Assembly (NCBI RefSeq): GCF_028283785.1
Contig: NZ_JAPWKB010000020.1
Location: forward strand, 124,001 to 188,000
Direction: 5' to 3'
DNA length: 64,000 bases
Origin: Paraburkholderia sp.
GTDB lineage: Bacteria > Pseudomonadota > Gammaproteobacteria > Burkholderiales > Burkholderiaceae
Shown: positions 42,109-52,268 of the stretch, piece by piece
How the letters are laid out: each line of letters begins with the position of its first letter
Numbering within the stretch: the stretch's first letter is position 1
The notes under the pieces: model-generated
Databases searched by the model: none
The model's input: the letters and a program-made list of their open reading frames with translations, nothing else
What the model was told of the DNA's origin: nothing
Program-made: the position numbers and the translations under genes

Positions 42109-45100
42109 ATGCTCCAGCTCTTCTATTCGAACCGTTACGAAACGCTCGTCGATGCGTTGCTCGACGGTCTGACGGCCACCCCGTCCAGCCCCTGGACCGC
42201 GCAACCGGTGATCGTGCCGAGCGCGGCCGTGAGGCGTCGGCTCGAACTCGATATCGCCGTGCGCCAGGGCGTGTGCGCGAACGTCGAATTCAGCTATCTC
42301 GCGCAGTGGTTATGGGCGCGGATCGGCGGTGTGATCGAAGTGCCGCAGCGCTCGCCGTTCTCGCCGGATCGCCTCGTGTGGCGCTGCTACCGTCTGCTCG
42401 GCGACCCGCACGACTCGCTGCCGTGGAACGCGTCGCCGCGTCTTCGCACCTATCTCGATGCCGCCGACGCCACCATGCGCTACGAACTCGCGCGCCGCGT
42501 CGCCACCGTGCTCGATCACTATCTGACCTATCGTCCGGAATGGTTGCTGCACTGGCAGAAGGGCGGCTCGATCTTCGCGGGCGGAACCGACGAAGGCGGC
42601 CCGCGTCTGGTCGGCGCGAGCGAAGCCGCGCGCGAGGACGAGCGCTGGCAGGCCGCGTTGTGGCGCGCGCTGCTCGCCGAACTCGCGCAACTTCAGGGCG
42701 ACCGCAACGGTCAGCAGGATATTCCGGTGGCGCCCGTCTCGCGCAGGGGCGCGAAGTCCGACGCGAGCGAACAGGCGTTGCCGCCTGCCTACCGCTTCCT
42801 CGAGGAAGTGCGCTCGCTCGATCTCGACGCGATCTCGCGCGCGAAGTGGCCGGAGTCGGTCAGCGTGTTCGCGTTGCCGACCATGCCGCCGCTGCACGTC
42901 GCGCTGTTGCGCGAACTGTCGCGTTGGGTGGACGTGCGTTTGTACGTGATGAACCCGTGCCGCGAGTTCTGGTTCGACATCGTCAGCGAAGGGCGCATCG
43001 AATCGCTCGACGCGGCCAACCAGCTCGACTATCAGACCAGCGGTCATCCGTTGCTGGCCGAATGGGGACGTCAAACCCAGGCGCAGTTGCACATGCTGAA
43101 CGAGCTGACCGAGAGCGCCGCATTCGCCGACGCATCACACTACGTGGAAAATCCGGCGTCCACATGGCTCGCCGCATTGCAAAACGGCATGCTCGATCTG
43201 CAACCGGAACTGGAGTCGGGTGTGATGCCGGAACAACGCGGCATCGAAATACACGTGTGCCACAGCCTGTCGCGTCAGCTCGAAGTGTTGCACGATCGTT
43301 TGTTGGGCTGGTTCGACGAGTTCGACGACCTGCAACCGTCCGACGTGCTGGTCGCGTTTCCGGATCTCGGCGTGGCCGGTCCGCTGATCGACGCGGTGTT
43401 CGGCACCGCGCCCGCAGGCGACACGCGCCGGATTCCGTACCGGATTACCGGCTTGCCGCCGTCGCAGGCCAACCCGGTCGCGCGACTGCTGCTCGACTGG
43501 CTCGCGTTGCCGGAGCGCAGCGTCGGTGCGCCGGACCTGATCGAATGGCTGCGCGTCGATGCCGTCGGCGCGCGTTACGGAATCGACGCCGCATCGCTGG
43601 AAGCGGCGCAGGAATGGCTCGCGGCGGCAGGCGCGCGGCGCGGCATCACCCCCGTCGAGCCGACCGAAGCCGACGTGCCGGTCGCGCGCCACACATTCTC
43701 CGACGCGCTGACGCGGCTCTTTCTCGGCTACGCGATGCCGGACGGCGGCGAGCCGGTCGATGCATGGTTGCCGGTCGAGGGCGCCGACGGCTCGGATGCG
43801 GAACTGCTCGGCCGTCTGGGCCGTTTCGTCGACGACATCGACGGCTTTTCGCGCGCGGTGGCGGTGGATCAGAAGCCGGGCGAATGGACCCAGTTGCTGC
43901 TCGAAACCCTGGCGCTGTGCTTCGATCCGGGCGTCGAGTTTGCCGATTCGATCGCCGATGTCCGCGATGCGCTGGATTCGATGAGCGACGCGATGCGCGC
44001 GGGCGCGCACAACGTCGCGATTCCGGCGTCGGTGGTGCGTACGGCGTTGTCGGAAGCGCTCGACGATCCGGCGCGCGGCGGCGTGCCTTGGGGCAGCGTG
44101 ACGTTCTCGTCGCTGACGAGCTTGCGTGGTTTGCCGTATCGGGTCGTGTGTCTGCTCGGAATGGACGACGGCGTGTTGCCGAGCCTCGCGCGCGCCGACG
44201 AGTTCGATCTGATGGCCGCGTTCGGCAAGCCCGGCGACCGCCAGCGCCGCGACGACGAGCAAAACCTTTTTCTCGACCTGCTGCTGGCCGCGCGCGACCG
44301 TCTGCTGATCGCCTACACCGGGCGCAGCATTCGCGACAACGCGCCGTTGCCGCCCGCGGCGCTCGTCGATGAACTGCTCGACTATCTGGCGCAGGTGTCG
44401 GCCGGACCCGATGCGAGCCCGAAGGCAGTCGAAACGGCGCGCGGCGCGTTTATCGTCGAGCATCCGTTGCAGGCTTTCGCGTCGGACTACTTCGGCGCGC
44501 AATCCGGTCTGTTCACCTATGACAGCGACCGCGCGGAACTGGCCGGATTGCTGGCCGCGCCGCGCGATCCGTCGGGCGTGCCGGTCCGGCCGTTCTTCAC
44601 CGAACCGCTTCCCGCCGATCCAGACCCTCTGATCGCGTTCGACGATTTCGACCGTTTCTGGCGACATCCGGCGCGCGCGTTGTTGCGCGATCGGCTCGGC
44701 ATCGTGTTGCGAGACGCGCAAGGCGAACTGCTCGACACCGAACCGTTCGAGCTCGACTACGGCGGGCGCGACACGCTCGCCGAGCGGCTGTTGCCGGTGC
44801 TGCTCAATAGCGGCGCGGACCAGCGCGACGATGCGTACGCGCACAGCGACGCCACCTTGCACCAACGCGTGCGGCGTGTCGCGGAAGCGAGCCCGGAATT
44901 GCCGGGCGGCGCGACCGGCGCGGTGTGGCGCGCGCGCGAACTGAATGCCTTGAACCAGCTGGCCGACAGCGTGCGCCGCGAAGTGGCCGGTGGTGTCGAG
45001 CGTCGGCCGTTCGTGCTCGACGTCGTGCCGCAATGGCCGGATACCGGCGGCATTGCGCTGTTCGGCCCGCACGACACCGCGCTGCGCGACAGCGCGCGCG

Positions 45101-45579
45101 TTCGACAGCCGTTGCAACTGCACGGCACCTTGAATCTGCTGACTGAAACAGGACACGTGATTTTCCGCTACGCCAAACCTTCCGCGCGCGACTATCTGTC
45201 GGCGTGGCTCGCCCATCTCGTCTACTGCGCGGTGCTGCCGGACGGCTCGCGCCGCACCGTGTGGCACGGCAGTGGCGAGTCGTTCGAACTCGCGCCGGTC
45301 AGTGCGCCGCTCGACCATCTCGCGCCGCTGGTTGCGCTCTACGGCGCGGGGCGTCGGCTGCCGTTGCGCTTTTTCCCGAAGAGCGCGTGGGCCAAGATCA
45401 GCGACAGCGAGTCCGCCGCGCAATCGGCGTGGATGAGCGACCGGGTGCGCGGCGAGTCGGACGATCCGGCATTGCGCATCGCGTTGCGCGGCACGCCGTT
45501 ATCGCTCGACGAACCGTTCGGCGCGCTCGCGTCACTGGTCTTTACGCCGCTGGTCGCGCATCTGCGAGGTGCGGCATGA
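42109..45579 (+). CDS. recC: Exodeoxyribonuclease V, gamma subunit
   Basis: RecC is the Chi-recognition and scaffold subunit of RecBCD, which processes double-strand ends for recombination. The start chosen is MLQLFYSNRYETLVDALL at 42109, the typical RecC N-terminus; the frame is open to 42034. The 1156-residue protein has the inactivated helicase-like folds. Recognisable segments are ELSRWVDVRLYVMNPC, ITGLPPSQANPVARLLLDWL and TFSSLTSLRGLPYRVVCLLGMDDGVLP. The stop overlaps the recB start (ATGA at 45576). It is divergent from the FUSC gene across 228 bp. Order recC-recB-recD without ptr is usual in this group. Confidence 0.95.
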   Translation: MLQLFYSNRYETLVDALLDGLTATPSSPWTAQPVIVPSAAVRRRLELDIAVRQGVCANVEFSYLAQWLWARIGGVIEVPQRSPFSPDRLVWRCYRLLGDPHDSLPWNASPRLRTYLDAADATMRYELARRVATVLDHYLTYRPEWLLHWQKGGSIFAGGTDEGGPRLVGASEAAREDERWQAALWRALLAELAQLQGDRNGQQDIPVAPVSRRGAKSDASEQALPPAYRFLEEVRSLDLDAISRAKWPESVSVFALPTMPPLHVALLRELSRWVDVRLYVMNPCREFWFDIVSEGRIESLDAANQLDYQTSGHPLLAEWGRQTQAQLHMLNELTESAAFADASHYVENPASTWLAALQNGMLDLQPELESGVMPEQRGIEIHVCHSLSRQLEVLHDRLLGWFDEFDDLQPSDVLVAFPDLGVAGPLIDAVFGTAPAGDTRRIPYRITGLPPSQANPVARLLLDWLALPERSVGAPDLIEWLRVDAVGARYGIDAASLEAAQEWLAAAGARRGITPVEPTEADVPVARHTFSDALTRLFLGYAMPDGGEPVDAWLPVEGADGSDAELLGRLGRFVDDIDGFSRAVAVDQKPGEWTQLLLETLALCFDPGVEFADSIADVRDALDSMSDAMRAGAHNVAIPASVVRTALSEALDDPARGGVPWGSVTFSSLTSLRGLPYRVVCLLGMDDGVLPSLARADEFDLMAAFGKPGDRQRRDDEQNLFLDLLLAARDRLLIAYTGRSIRDNAPLPPAALVDELLDYLAQVSAGPDASPKAVETARGAFIVEHPLQAFASDYFGAQSGLFTYDSDRAELAGLLAAPRDPSGVPVRPFFTEPLPADPDPLIAFDDFDRFWRHPARALLRDRLGIVLRDAQGELLDTEPFELDYGGRDTLAERLLPVLLNSGADQRDDAYAHSDATLHQRVRRVAEASPELPGGATGAVWRARELNALNQLADSVRREVAGGVERRPFVLDVVPQWPDTGGIALFGPHDTALRDSARVRQPLQLHGTLNLLTETGHVIFRYAKPSARDYLSAWLAHLVYCAVLPDGSRRTVWHGSGESFELAPVSAPLDHLAPLVALYGAGRRLPLRFFPKSAWAKISDSESAAQSAWMSDRVRGESDDPALRIALRGTPLSLDEPFGALASLVFTPLVAHLRGAA

Positions 45580-48500
45580 GCGCGGCCGGATGGACCCAGG
45601 CGCAGGCACCCGAAGCGCTCGACGTATTCGGATGCGCGCTCGACGGCGTGAACCAGATCGAGGCGTCGGCGGGAACCGGCAAGACGTGGAATATCTGCGC
45701 GCTGTACGTGCGTCTGCTGCTCGAAAAGAAGCTGAACGCCGATCAGATCCTCGTGGTCACGTTCACGAAAGCGGCCACCGCCGAACTGCACGAGCGGATT
45801 CGCGGACGGCTTGCGCAACTGCAACGCGCAATCGAACTCGACGACCCTGCAGGCGACCCGTTTATCGAGCAACTTTTCGACACCACGCTCGCGTACGACG
45901 GCGGCATCGATCGCGACGAAGCCGGGAAGATCGTGCGACGCGCGTTGCGCACGTTCGATCAGGCCGCGATCCACACGATCCACGCGTTCTGTCAGCGCGC
46001 GTTGCAGGAAGCGCCGTTTGCCGCTGCGATGCCGTTCGCGTTCGATATGGAAGCCGACGACGCGTCGTTGCGCTTCGAACTCGCCGCCGACTTCTGGCGC
46101 GAGCGCGTCGAGCCGGTCGCCGCGCGTTTTCCGGCGTTCGCCGCGTGGCTGGTGGGCAAACGCGCGGGGCCGGCATCGCTCGATGAGCAACTGGCGCGTC
46201 GTCTGAAGAAGCCGCTCGCGGTGCTGCGTTGGGGCGGCGCGAATGGTCTGGCCACGTCGACGGTCGAAGCCGATCCACGGATCGGTTTCGACGCCGCATG
46301 CGCGATGTGGCGCGCGGAACGCGATTCGATCGTCGCGCTGCTTCAACAGGTTCAGGAGCGGCTGAGCAAAACCTCGCACAAGCCGGAACTCGTCGCGGCC
46401 GCGATTGCCGCGTGGAACGACTATTTCGCGCTCGACGATTGCCACGCCGCGCCACCGCGCGCGGCGTTGAAGCTGACTGCGTCGGCGTTGAAGAAGGCGA
46501 CCAAGGTCAAGTTCGAGCCACCCGAGCATCCGTTTTTCCTGCACGCGGACGAACTCGCGGCGGCGGTCGTCGCGGCCGAGGACGCGCAACGCGCGCGCTG
46601 GCTCGACATCGTGCAGCGCTGGCTCGACTACGCGCCCGTCGAACTCGCGGCGCGCAAGCGCACGCGTCGGGTCGTGTCGTTCGACGATCTGCTGTCGAAT
46701 CTCTATCGCGCGCTGGCCGCGCATCCGTGGTTGTCCGATGCGTTGCGCGCGCGCTATCCGGCTGCGCTGATCGACGAGTTTCAGGACACCGACCCGTTGC
46801 AGTTCGCGATCTTCAGCCGCATTTTCGCGCCTGCCGGACCGCTGTTCCTGGTCGGCGATCCGAAGCAGGCCATTTACAGTTTTCGCGCGGCGGATCTGCA
46901 TACGTATCTGGCCGCGCGTGCGGCAGCGTCGGCGCGTTATACGCTGGCCGTCAACCAGCGTTCCACCGCGCCGATCGTCGCCGCGTGCAACTGGATTTTC
47001 GAAGCGAATCCGCGCGCGTTCGTGCTCGACGGTCTCGACTATCAACCGGTCGAAGCGGGCGCGCGCCAGCGTCCGCCGTTGACCGACGCGACCGCTGGCG
47101 AGGCCGATCCGTTCGACGCGTTCGACACGCCGTCCGCGAACGGCGATTTCCGCATCTGGACCTTGCCGTCGGGCGATGCCGCGCTGACCAAGCGCGACGC
47201 GCAGCGCGCCGCCGCCGAAGCCTGTGCGGCCGAGATCGTGCGGCTGCTGCGCGGGGCGCGCAACGGCGCGGTGATGATCGGCGATACGCCGCTCGCGCCG
47301 GGCAATATCGCGGTGCTGGTGCAGACCCACAAGCAGGGCAGTCTGATCAAGCGCGTGCTGGCCGCGTGGGGCGTCGGCAGCGTGGAACTGGCGCAGGCGT
47401 CGGTGTTCGCGACGCTCGACGCCGAGCAGATCGAACGGGTGCTGGCCGCGGTCGATACGCCCGGCGATCTGCGTCGGTTGCGCGCCGCTTTGTCGACCGA
47501 CTGGCTGGGTCTCGACGCGTCCGCGTTGTGGCGGATGGAGCAGGTCGCCGACGCGCCCGCATCCGCCGACGACCCCGCGCATGCCGCCGACGCAATGGGC
47601 TGGGTTGAGCGCTTCTCGCGTTACCGGACCTTGTGGCATGAGCGCGGCTTCGCGGTGATGTGGCGCACGCTGATGCGCGAATTGCGGGTCGCGCAGCGGC
47701 TGGTTGCGGGTGCGGACGGCGAGCGTCGTCTGACTAACGTGAATCATCTGGCCGAACTCGTGCAGGCGCGTGCCGCCGAACAACCGGGCATCGCGCCGAC
47801 GCTGCGCTGGCTGGCCGCGCAACGCGCGCAAGGCGGTGGCGGCGAAGAGGCGCAACTGCGGCTCGAATCGGACCGCAATCTGGTGCAGATCGTCACGGTC
47901 CACAAGTCGAAAGGTCTCGAATATGCGGTCGTGTTCTGTCCGTTCCTGAACGACGGCGCGTTGCGCGATCCGCCTTCCACCGGCTTGCCCGATGCGCGTG
48001 AATATCACGACGACAGCGGCGACGCCGTGCTCCATTACGGCGCGGACGACGAGCAGGCCGAACGTGCGGCGCGTCACGCGATGCGCGAGCAGGCTGCCGA
48101 ACGCGCGCGCCTCGTTTATGTGGCGCTGACGCGCGCGGTGTATCGCTGCTATCTGGTGACGGGCGCGTATCTGGCCAAGCGCTCGACCAAGGAATCGCGG
48201 CGCAGCGTGCTGAACTGGCTGGTGGCGGGCGAGGGCTATCAGTTCGACGACTGGCTGACGGACCCGCCGGAAGAATCCGAGGTGATGAACCGGTGGCGCG
48301 CGCTCGCGATGGGGCCGATCTCGATCGGGCGTTTGCCGGAACCGGCCGGGCGCACGCCGCTCGAAAGCCGCGACGACAGCGGCCAGACGATGCGCGCGCG
48401 TTCGAACCGGCGTCAATTGCGCGATCAGTGGCGCATGGCGAGTTTCAGCGGTTTGATCGCGGCGGGTCACCGGCTCGAAGCGAGCGCGTTGCAACTGGAA

Positions 48501-49367
48501 GACGCGCGGCCCGATCACGATGAGCTAGCCGATGCGTTGAAGGATGCGTCGCTCGATGCGTTCGCGCTCGATCTGCGCCGTGGCGAGCCGAACGCATTCG
48601 TGGTGCCGGCCGACGACATCCTGCATTTCCCGCGCGGCGCGGCGGCGGGCGACTGTCTGCACCGGATGTTCGAGCTGGCCGATTTCTCGGATCGCTCGAC
48701 GTGGCCCAAAGCGATCGAAGGCGCGTTGCGCGAGCGGCCTGCGCCTGCCGCGCCGGAACTTGCCGCGCAACTGCCGGCGATGATGCACAACCTGCTCGCG
48801 GACGTGGTCGCAACCGAACTCGTGCCCGGCTTCACGCTCGCGACGCTCGATCCCGAGCGTCGGCTGAATGAACTCGAGTTTATGTTCGCCGCGCCGTCGA
48901 TGGATTTTCATGCGTTGCGCGCGTTGCTGACGGCGCACGGTTACCCCGACGTCGCGCTCGAAAACGGCGCGTTGCGCGGCTTCGTCAAAGGATTTATCGA
49001 CATGATCGTCGAGCATCAAGGGCGCTTCTGGATCCTCGACTGGAAGTCGAATCACCTCGGCGAATCGGCGCAAGACTACGACGCGGGGTCGCTCGAAGCG
49101 GCGATGGCGAGTCACGCGTATCACTTGCAGGCGCTGCTCTACACGGTCGCGCTGCATCGTTATTTGCGGGTTCGCGTGCGCGATTACGCGTACGACACGC
49201 ATATCGGCGGTTATCTGTATCTGTTCGTGCGCGGGGTGCGGCCTTCGTGGCGCGACCTCACAAGTGACGCGGGCGGCGACAGTCGCGCGGCAGGCGTGCA
49301 TGCGCGGCGTCCATCGTATGAACTCGTGGTCGCGCTCGACGCGCTGATGCGCGGAGGTGCGGTATGA
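45576..49367 (+). CDS. recB: Exodeoxyribonuclease V, beta subunit
   Basis: RecB is the 3'-5' helicase and the nuclease of RecBCD. The 1263-residue protein has the UvrD-type Walker A IEASAGTGKTW (Lys36), the Walker B/DExx region PAALIDEFQDTDPLQF, GDPKQAIYSFRAAD and the late helicase motif IVTVHKSKGLEYAVVFCPF. At the C-terminus the nuclease centre GFIDMIVEHQGRFWILDWKSN carries the conserved Asp, Asp and Lys of the RecB nuclease. The start overlaps the recC stop, and the stop overlaps the recD start (ATGA at 49364), giving a tightly coupled recCBD operon. Confidence 0.96.
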   Translation: MSAAGWTQAQAPEALDVFGCALDGVNQIEASAGTGKTWNICALYVRLLLEKKLNADQILVVTFTKAATAELHERIRGRLAQLQRAIELDDPAGDPFIEQLFDTTLAYDGGIDRDEAGKIVRRALRTFDQAAIHTIHAFCQRALQEAPFAAAMPFAFDMEADDASLRFELAADFWRERVEPVAARFPAFAAWLVGKRAGPASLDEQLARRLKKPLAVLRWGGANGLATSTVEADPRIGFDAACAMWRAERDSIVALLQQVQERLSKTSHKPELVAAAIAAWNDYFALDDCHAAPPRAALKLTASALKKATKVKFEPPEHPFFLHADELAAAVVAAEDAQRARWLDIVQRWLDYAPVELAARKRTRRVVSFDDLLSNLYRALAAHPWLSDALRARYPAALIDEFQDTDPLQFAIFSRIFAPAGPLFLVGDPKQAIYSFRAADLHTYLAARAAASARYTLAVNQRSTAPIVAACNWIFEANPRAFVLDGLDYQPVEAGARQRPPLTDATAGEADPFDAFDTPSANGDFRIWTLPSGDAALTKRDAQRAAAEACAAEIVRLLRGARNGAVMIGDTPLAPGNIAVLVQTHKQGSLIKRVLAAWGVGSVELAQASVFATLDAEQIERVLAAVDTPGDLRRLRAALSTDWLGLDASALWRMEQVADAPASADDPAHAADAMGWVERFSRYRTLWHERGFAVMWRTLMRELRVAQRLVAGADGERRLTNVNHLAELVQARAAEQPGIAPTLRWLAAQRAQGGGGEEAQLRLESDRNLVQIVTVHKSKGLEYAVVFCPFLNDGALRDPPSTGLPDAREYHDDSGDAVLHYGADDEQAERAARHAMREQAAERARLVYVALTRAVYRCYLVTGAYLAKRSTKESRRSVLNWLVAGEGYQFDDWLTDPPEESEVMNRWRALAMGPISIGRLPEPAGRTPLESRDDSGQTMRARSNRRQLRDQWRMASFSGLIAAGHRLEASALQLEDARPDHDELADALKDASLDAFALDLRRGEPNAFVVPADDILHFPRGAAAGDCLHRMFELADFSDRSTWPKAIEGALRERPAPAAPELAAQLPAMMHNLLADVVATELVPGFTLATLDPERRLNELEFMFAAPSMDFHALRALLTAHGYPDVALENGALRGFVKGFIDMIVEHQGRFWILDWKSNHLGESAQDYDAGSLEAAMASHAYHLQALLYTVALHRYLRVRVRDYAYDTHIGGYLYLFVRGVRPSWRDLTSDAGGDSRAAGVHARRPSYELVVALDALMRGGAV

Positions 49368-51526
49368 GCACACCGGTTCAGGCGGGTTTCGATATCGAAC
49401 TGAATCTTCCGGCGTTTCCCGCGCCGGCCGATTTCAGTATGGCGCTGGCCGAAGGGTTCGCGCGGCGCATCGGCATGCTCGCGCGGCGCTCGGGCGCGTC
49501 GCCGGCAAGCATCCGGTGGGCGGCACGCGCGGCGTTCGCCGCAAGTCGCGCGACCGCCGAAGGCCACGTCTGCGTGCCCTTGCCGGTGCTGGCGTTGCGT
49601 TACGACGCGGCGGCCGCGGAGGTGCGCCGTGCGCTGTTCGACAGCGGCGTCGCGTGCGACGGCACGCAGGCGGCGTCGGCGTTGCGGCCGCTAGTCGTCG
49701 ACGGACAGGGGCGTCTTTATCTCGCGCGTTACTACGATTACGAGCGACGCCTTGCCCGTTCACTGGTCGCGCATGCGGGCGCGGTCAGCGCTGCGGAAGG
49801 ATCGGACGCGCATCGGGCCGCCAGCGCAGACGTGTTGCACGCGCGTCTGCTGCGTTACTTCGGCGAGCCGCGCGACGCGGAGGTCGACTGGCAACGTGTT
49901 GCGGCGGTGATGGCGCTGTCCGGACGGCTGACGATCGTCAGCGGCGGGCCGGGTACGGGCAAGACGACCACGGTGGTCGGCGTGCTGGCGTGCCTGCTCG
50001 ATAGCCGCGCGGATTTGCGGATCGCGCTCGCGGCGCCGACCGGCAAGGCCGCGCAACGGATGCAGGAAGCGTTGCTCGCGCGAGCCGGCGATCTGCCGCC
50101 GGAGCTGGCGAACAGCTTGCCGCAAACCTCGTATACGCTGCATCGTCTGCTGGGCTCGGGGCCGAACGGGCGCTACCGCCACCATCGCGATAATCCGTTG
50201 CCTTACGACGTGATCGTGATCGACGAGGCGTCGATGATCGACGTCGCGATGGCCGCGCATCTGCTCGACGCGGTCGCGCCGCATACGCGGCTCGTGATGC
50301 TCGGCGACAAGGACCAGCTCGCGGCGGTCGAAGCGGGCGCGGTGTTCGCGGAACTGAGCGCACAGCCGCGATTTTCGACGGCGGGCGTGGATGCGATCGC
50401 GGCTGCGCTGCAGATCGATCCGCAGCAGTTTTCGGCGGCGTTGCCGCGTGCCGATGCGCCGCAGGACGACGGCGACATCGTCGACGAATTCGACGGGTTC
50501 GCGGGCTTCGGCGGCGACGACGCGTTCGCCGGGTTCGATCGGGCGGACGATGCCGGCGCGGGTGGCGCGGAACGCTTTGCCGGAGACTTTGGCGGCGCCG
50601 ACGCCAGCGATCTTGCCGATGGCGACGCACGCGCGCATGCAAAAGCAGGCGCCAACACCGACACGCCGCTGGCCGACTGCGTCGTCTGGCTCGAACGGAA
50701 TTACCGGTTCGGACTCGACTCGGCGATTGGCCGTCTGTCGCTGGCGATCCGGCGCGGCGCTGCAACCGAAGCGCTCGACACGCTCGACATCGATCCGTCC
50801 GCGCCGTGCGCCGCCGCGCTCTACGAAGACACGCAGGCGTCGCCGGGCGAGCGTACGGTCGCGCGACTGGCGGCCGGATTCGCACCGTATGCGGACGCGC
50901 TCGCCGATGCGCTGGCCTCGGACTCGCCCGATCCGTTACCGCTGTTCGACGCGTTGAACCGGTTCCGCATTCTGTGCGCGACACGCGCCGGTCAGCGCGG
51001 CGTGGATCAGGTGAATGCCACCATGTCCGCGCAGGTTCGCCGCGCGGCGCGCGTGCCGCTCGCTGTGGGCGCGCAATGGTTTCCGGGACGTCCGGTGATG
51101 GTGACGCGCAACGACTATGCGCTGGGTCTGTTCAACGGCGATATCGGCATTGCGTTGCCGGGCGCGGACGGCGCGTTGCGCGTGTATTTCCGCACCGGCG
51201 ACGGCGGGATGCGCGCGGTGTCGCCGGCCGCGCTGCCGCCGCACGACACCGCGTTCGCGTTGACGGTGCACAAGTCGCAGGGCTCGGAGTTCGAGCATGC
51301 GGTGTTGATGTTGCCGTCCAGCTTCAGTCGCGTGTTGTCGCGTGAGCTGGTCTATACGGCGATCACGCGTGCGCGGACGCGGGTCGAGGTGATCGGCGCG
51401 CGCGCTGTGTTCGCGCAGGCGGTCGCGACGCCGACGCAACGCGATTCGGGGCTGGCGGCGCGGATCGCCGAGATGGCGCGGCCCGCGCCGGCTACTGCGC
51501 GTTCGGCGGCGCGGCGGACACGGTGA
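49364..51526 (+). CDS. recD: Exodeoxyribonuclease V, alpha subunit, with acidic insert
   Basis: RecD is the 5'-3' helicase of RecBCD. The 720-residue protein shows Walker A SGGPGTGKTTT (Lys200), AAPTGKAAQRM, Walker B VIVIDEASMIDV, GDKDQLAAVEAG and, at the C-terminus, ALTVHKSQGSEFEHAVLMLP and ELVYTAITRARTRVEV. An unusual low-complexity stretch at about residues 364-436 (bases 50453-50671) is rich in Asp, Gly, Ala and Phe (DEFDGFAGFGGDD and similar). It lies between motif III and CVVWLERNYRF, where E. coli RecD has only a short segment. The reading frame is intact and the gene closes the operon; the 3' end overlaps a convergent gene by 35 bp. Confidence 0.95.
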   Translation: MSTPVQAGFDIELNLPAFPAPADFSMALAEGFARRIGMLARRSGASPASIRWAARAAFAASRATAEGHVCVPLPVLALRYDAAAAEVRRALFDSGVACDGTQAASALRPLVVDGQGRLYLARYYDYERRLARSLVAHAGAVSAAEGSDAHRAASADVLHARLLRYFGEPRDAEVDWQRVAAVMALSGRLTIVSGGPGTGKTTTVVGVLACLLDSRADLRIALAAPTGKAAQRMQEALLARAGDLPPELANSLPQTSYTLHRLLGSGPNGRYRHHRDNPLPYDVIVIDEASMIDVAMAAHLLDAVAPHTRLVMLGDKDQLAAVEAGAVFAELSAQPRFSTAGVDAIAAALQIDPQQFSAALPRADAPQDDGDIVDEFDGFAGFGGDDAFAGFDRADDAGAGGAERFAGDFGGADASDLADGDARAHAKAGANTDTPLADCVVWLERNYRFGLDSAIGRLSLAIRRGAATEALDTLDIDPSAPCAAALYEDTQASPGERTVARLAAGFAPYADALADALASDSPDPLPLFDALNRFRILCATRAGQRGVDQVNATMSAQVRRAARVPLAVGAQWFPGRPVMVTRNDYALGLFNGDIGIALPGADGALRVYFRTGDGGMRAVSPAALPPHDTAFALTVHKSQGSEFEHAVLMLPSSFSRVLSRELVYTAITRARTRVEVIGARAVFAQAVATPTQRDSGLAARIAEMARPAPATARSAARRTR

Positions 51527-52130
51527 CGCGAGTTTGCAGGCGCTTGCGGAACCAGAAGGTCCAGGCGGTCAGTCCACCGTAGATCGCGTAGCTGATTACC
51601 GGCGACACCACCAGAAAGCGCTCGACGGGCCACGTCCATGCGAGCCACGCGCGGATTGCCGTTTCGGCGGTCAGTCCGCTGCCCCATACGAGCGTCATCA
51701 GCCGGAAGGTCGATGCGAGCGCGGGGCGCTCGTGCCACGCGGCGTCGAGACGCGCGGGACCATCGGCAGATTCGCGGGCGACGGTCGCGCGCGCGAGGTG
51801 AAAGATCAGCGGACGGCGCATCGCGAGCGACATCAAAAAAGCGACGCCGACCGCGCCCGACACCAGCGATTCGCGCAACAGCAGCATGCGCGGACTGCCG
51901 CCCAGCGCCATCGCACCGATCGACAGCACGATCCCGGCGAGCACGATCGCGCTCAGCGCATCGACGCGGCGAAAGCGCGCGAGTTCGACGGCGCTCCACA
52001 CCAGCGGCGGAACCGCCGACGCGATCAGGCCGCCGGTCTCGCCCCAATGCGGCTGCGCATACCGGTAAGCGAGCCACGGCAGCAGCAGGTTGAAGAGCAT
52101 TTCGAGCACGAACGCAGGACGCAGTTTCAT
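51492..52130 (-). CDS. VC0807-like conserved membrane protein
   Basis: The 212-residue product has six or so hydrophobic segments with RRPLIFHLAR and the preceding LLLRESLVSGAVGVAFLMSL, resembling the VC0807-type family of integral membrane proteins of unknown function. The start at 52130 (MKLRPAFVLEMLFNLLLPWL) is chosen because the longer upstream frame, open to 52373, runs into arfB. No strong ribosome site is visible. It overlaps the end of recD tail to tail by 35 bp and is divergent from arfB. Confidence 0.7.
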   Translation of the reverse strand: MKLRPAFVLEMLFNLLLPWLAYRYAQPHWGETGGLIASAVPPLVWSAVELARFRRVDALSAIVLAGIVLSIGAMALGGSPRMLLLRESLVSGAVGVAFLMSLAMRRPLIFHLARATVARESADGPARLDAAWHERPALASTFRLMTLVWGSGLTAETAIRAWLAWTWPVERFLVVSPVISYAIYGGLTAWTFWFRKRLQTRVTVSAAPPNAQ

Positions 52131-52268
52131 CTGGACAGGTGTGAGGGGCGAGGTGGGAAACAGACGGCAGCGCGCCAGTATCGGCGATCTCCCGGTCAGC
52201 CCGCAACCCGTCGCCGATAGCGCTGTGTACACTGGCACACCGGCAATTCGCCGTCCATCATCGACACC

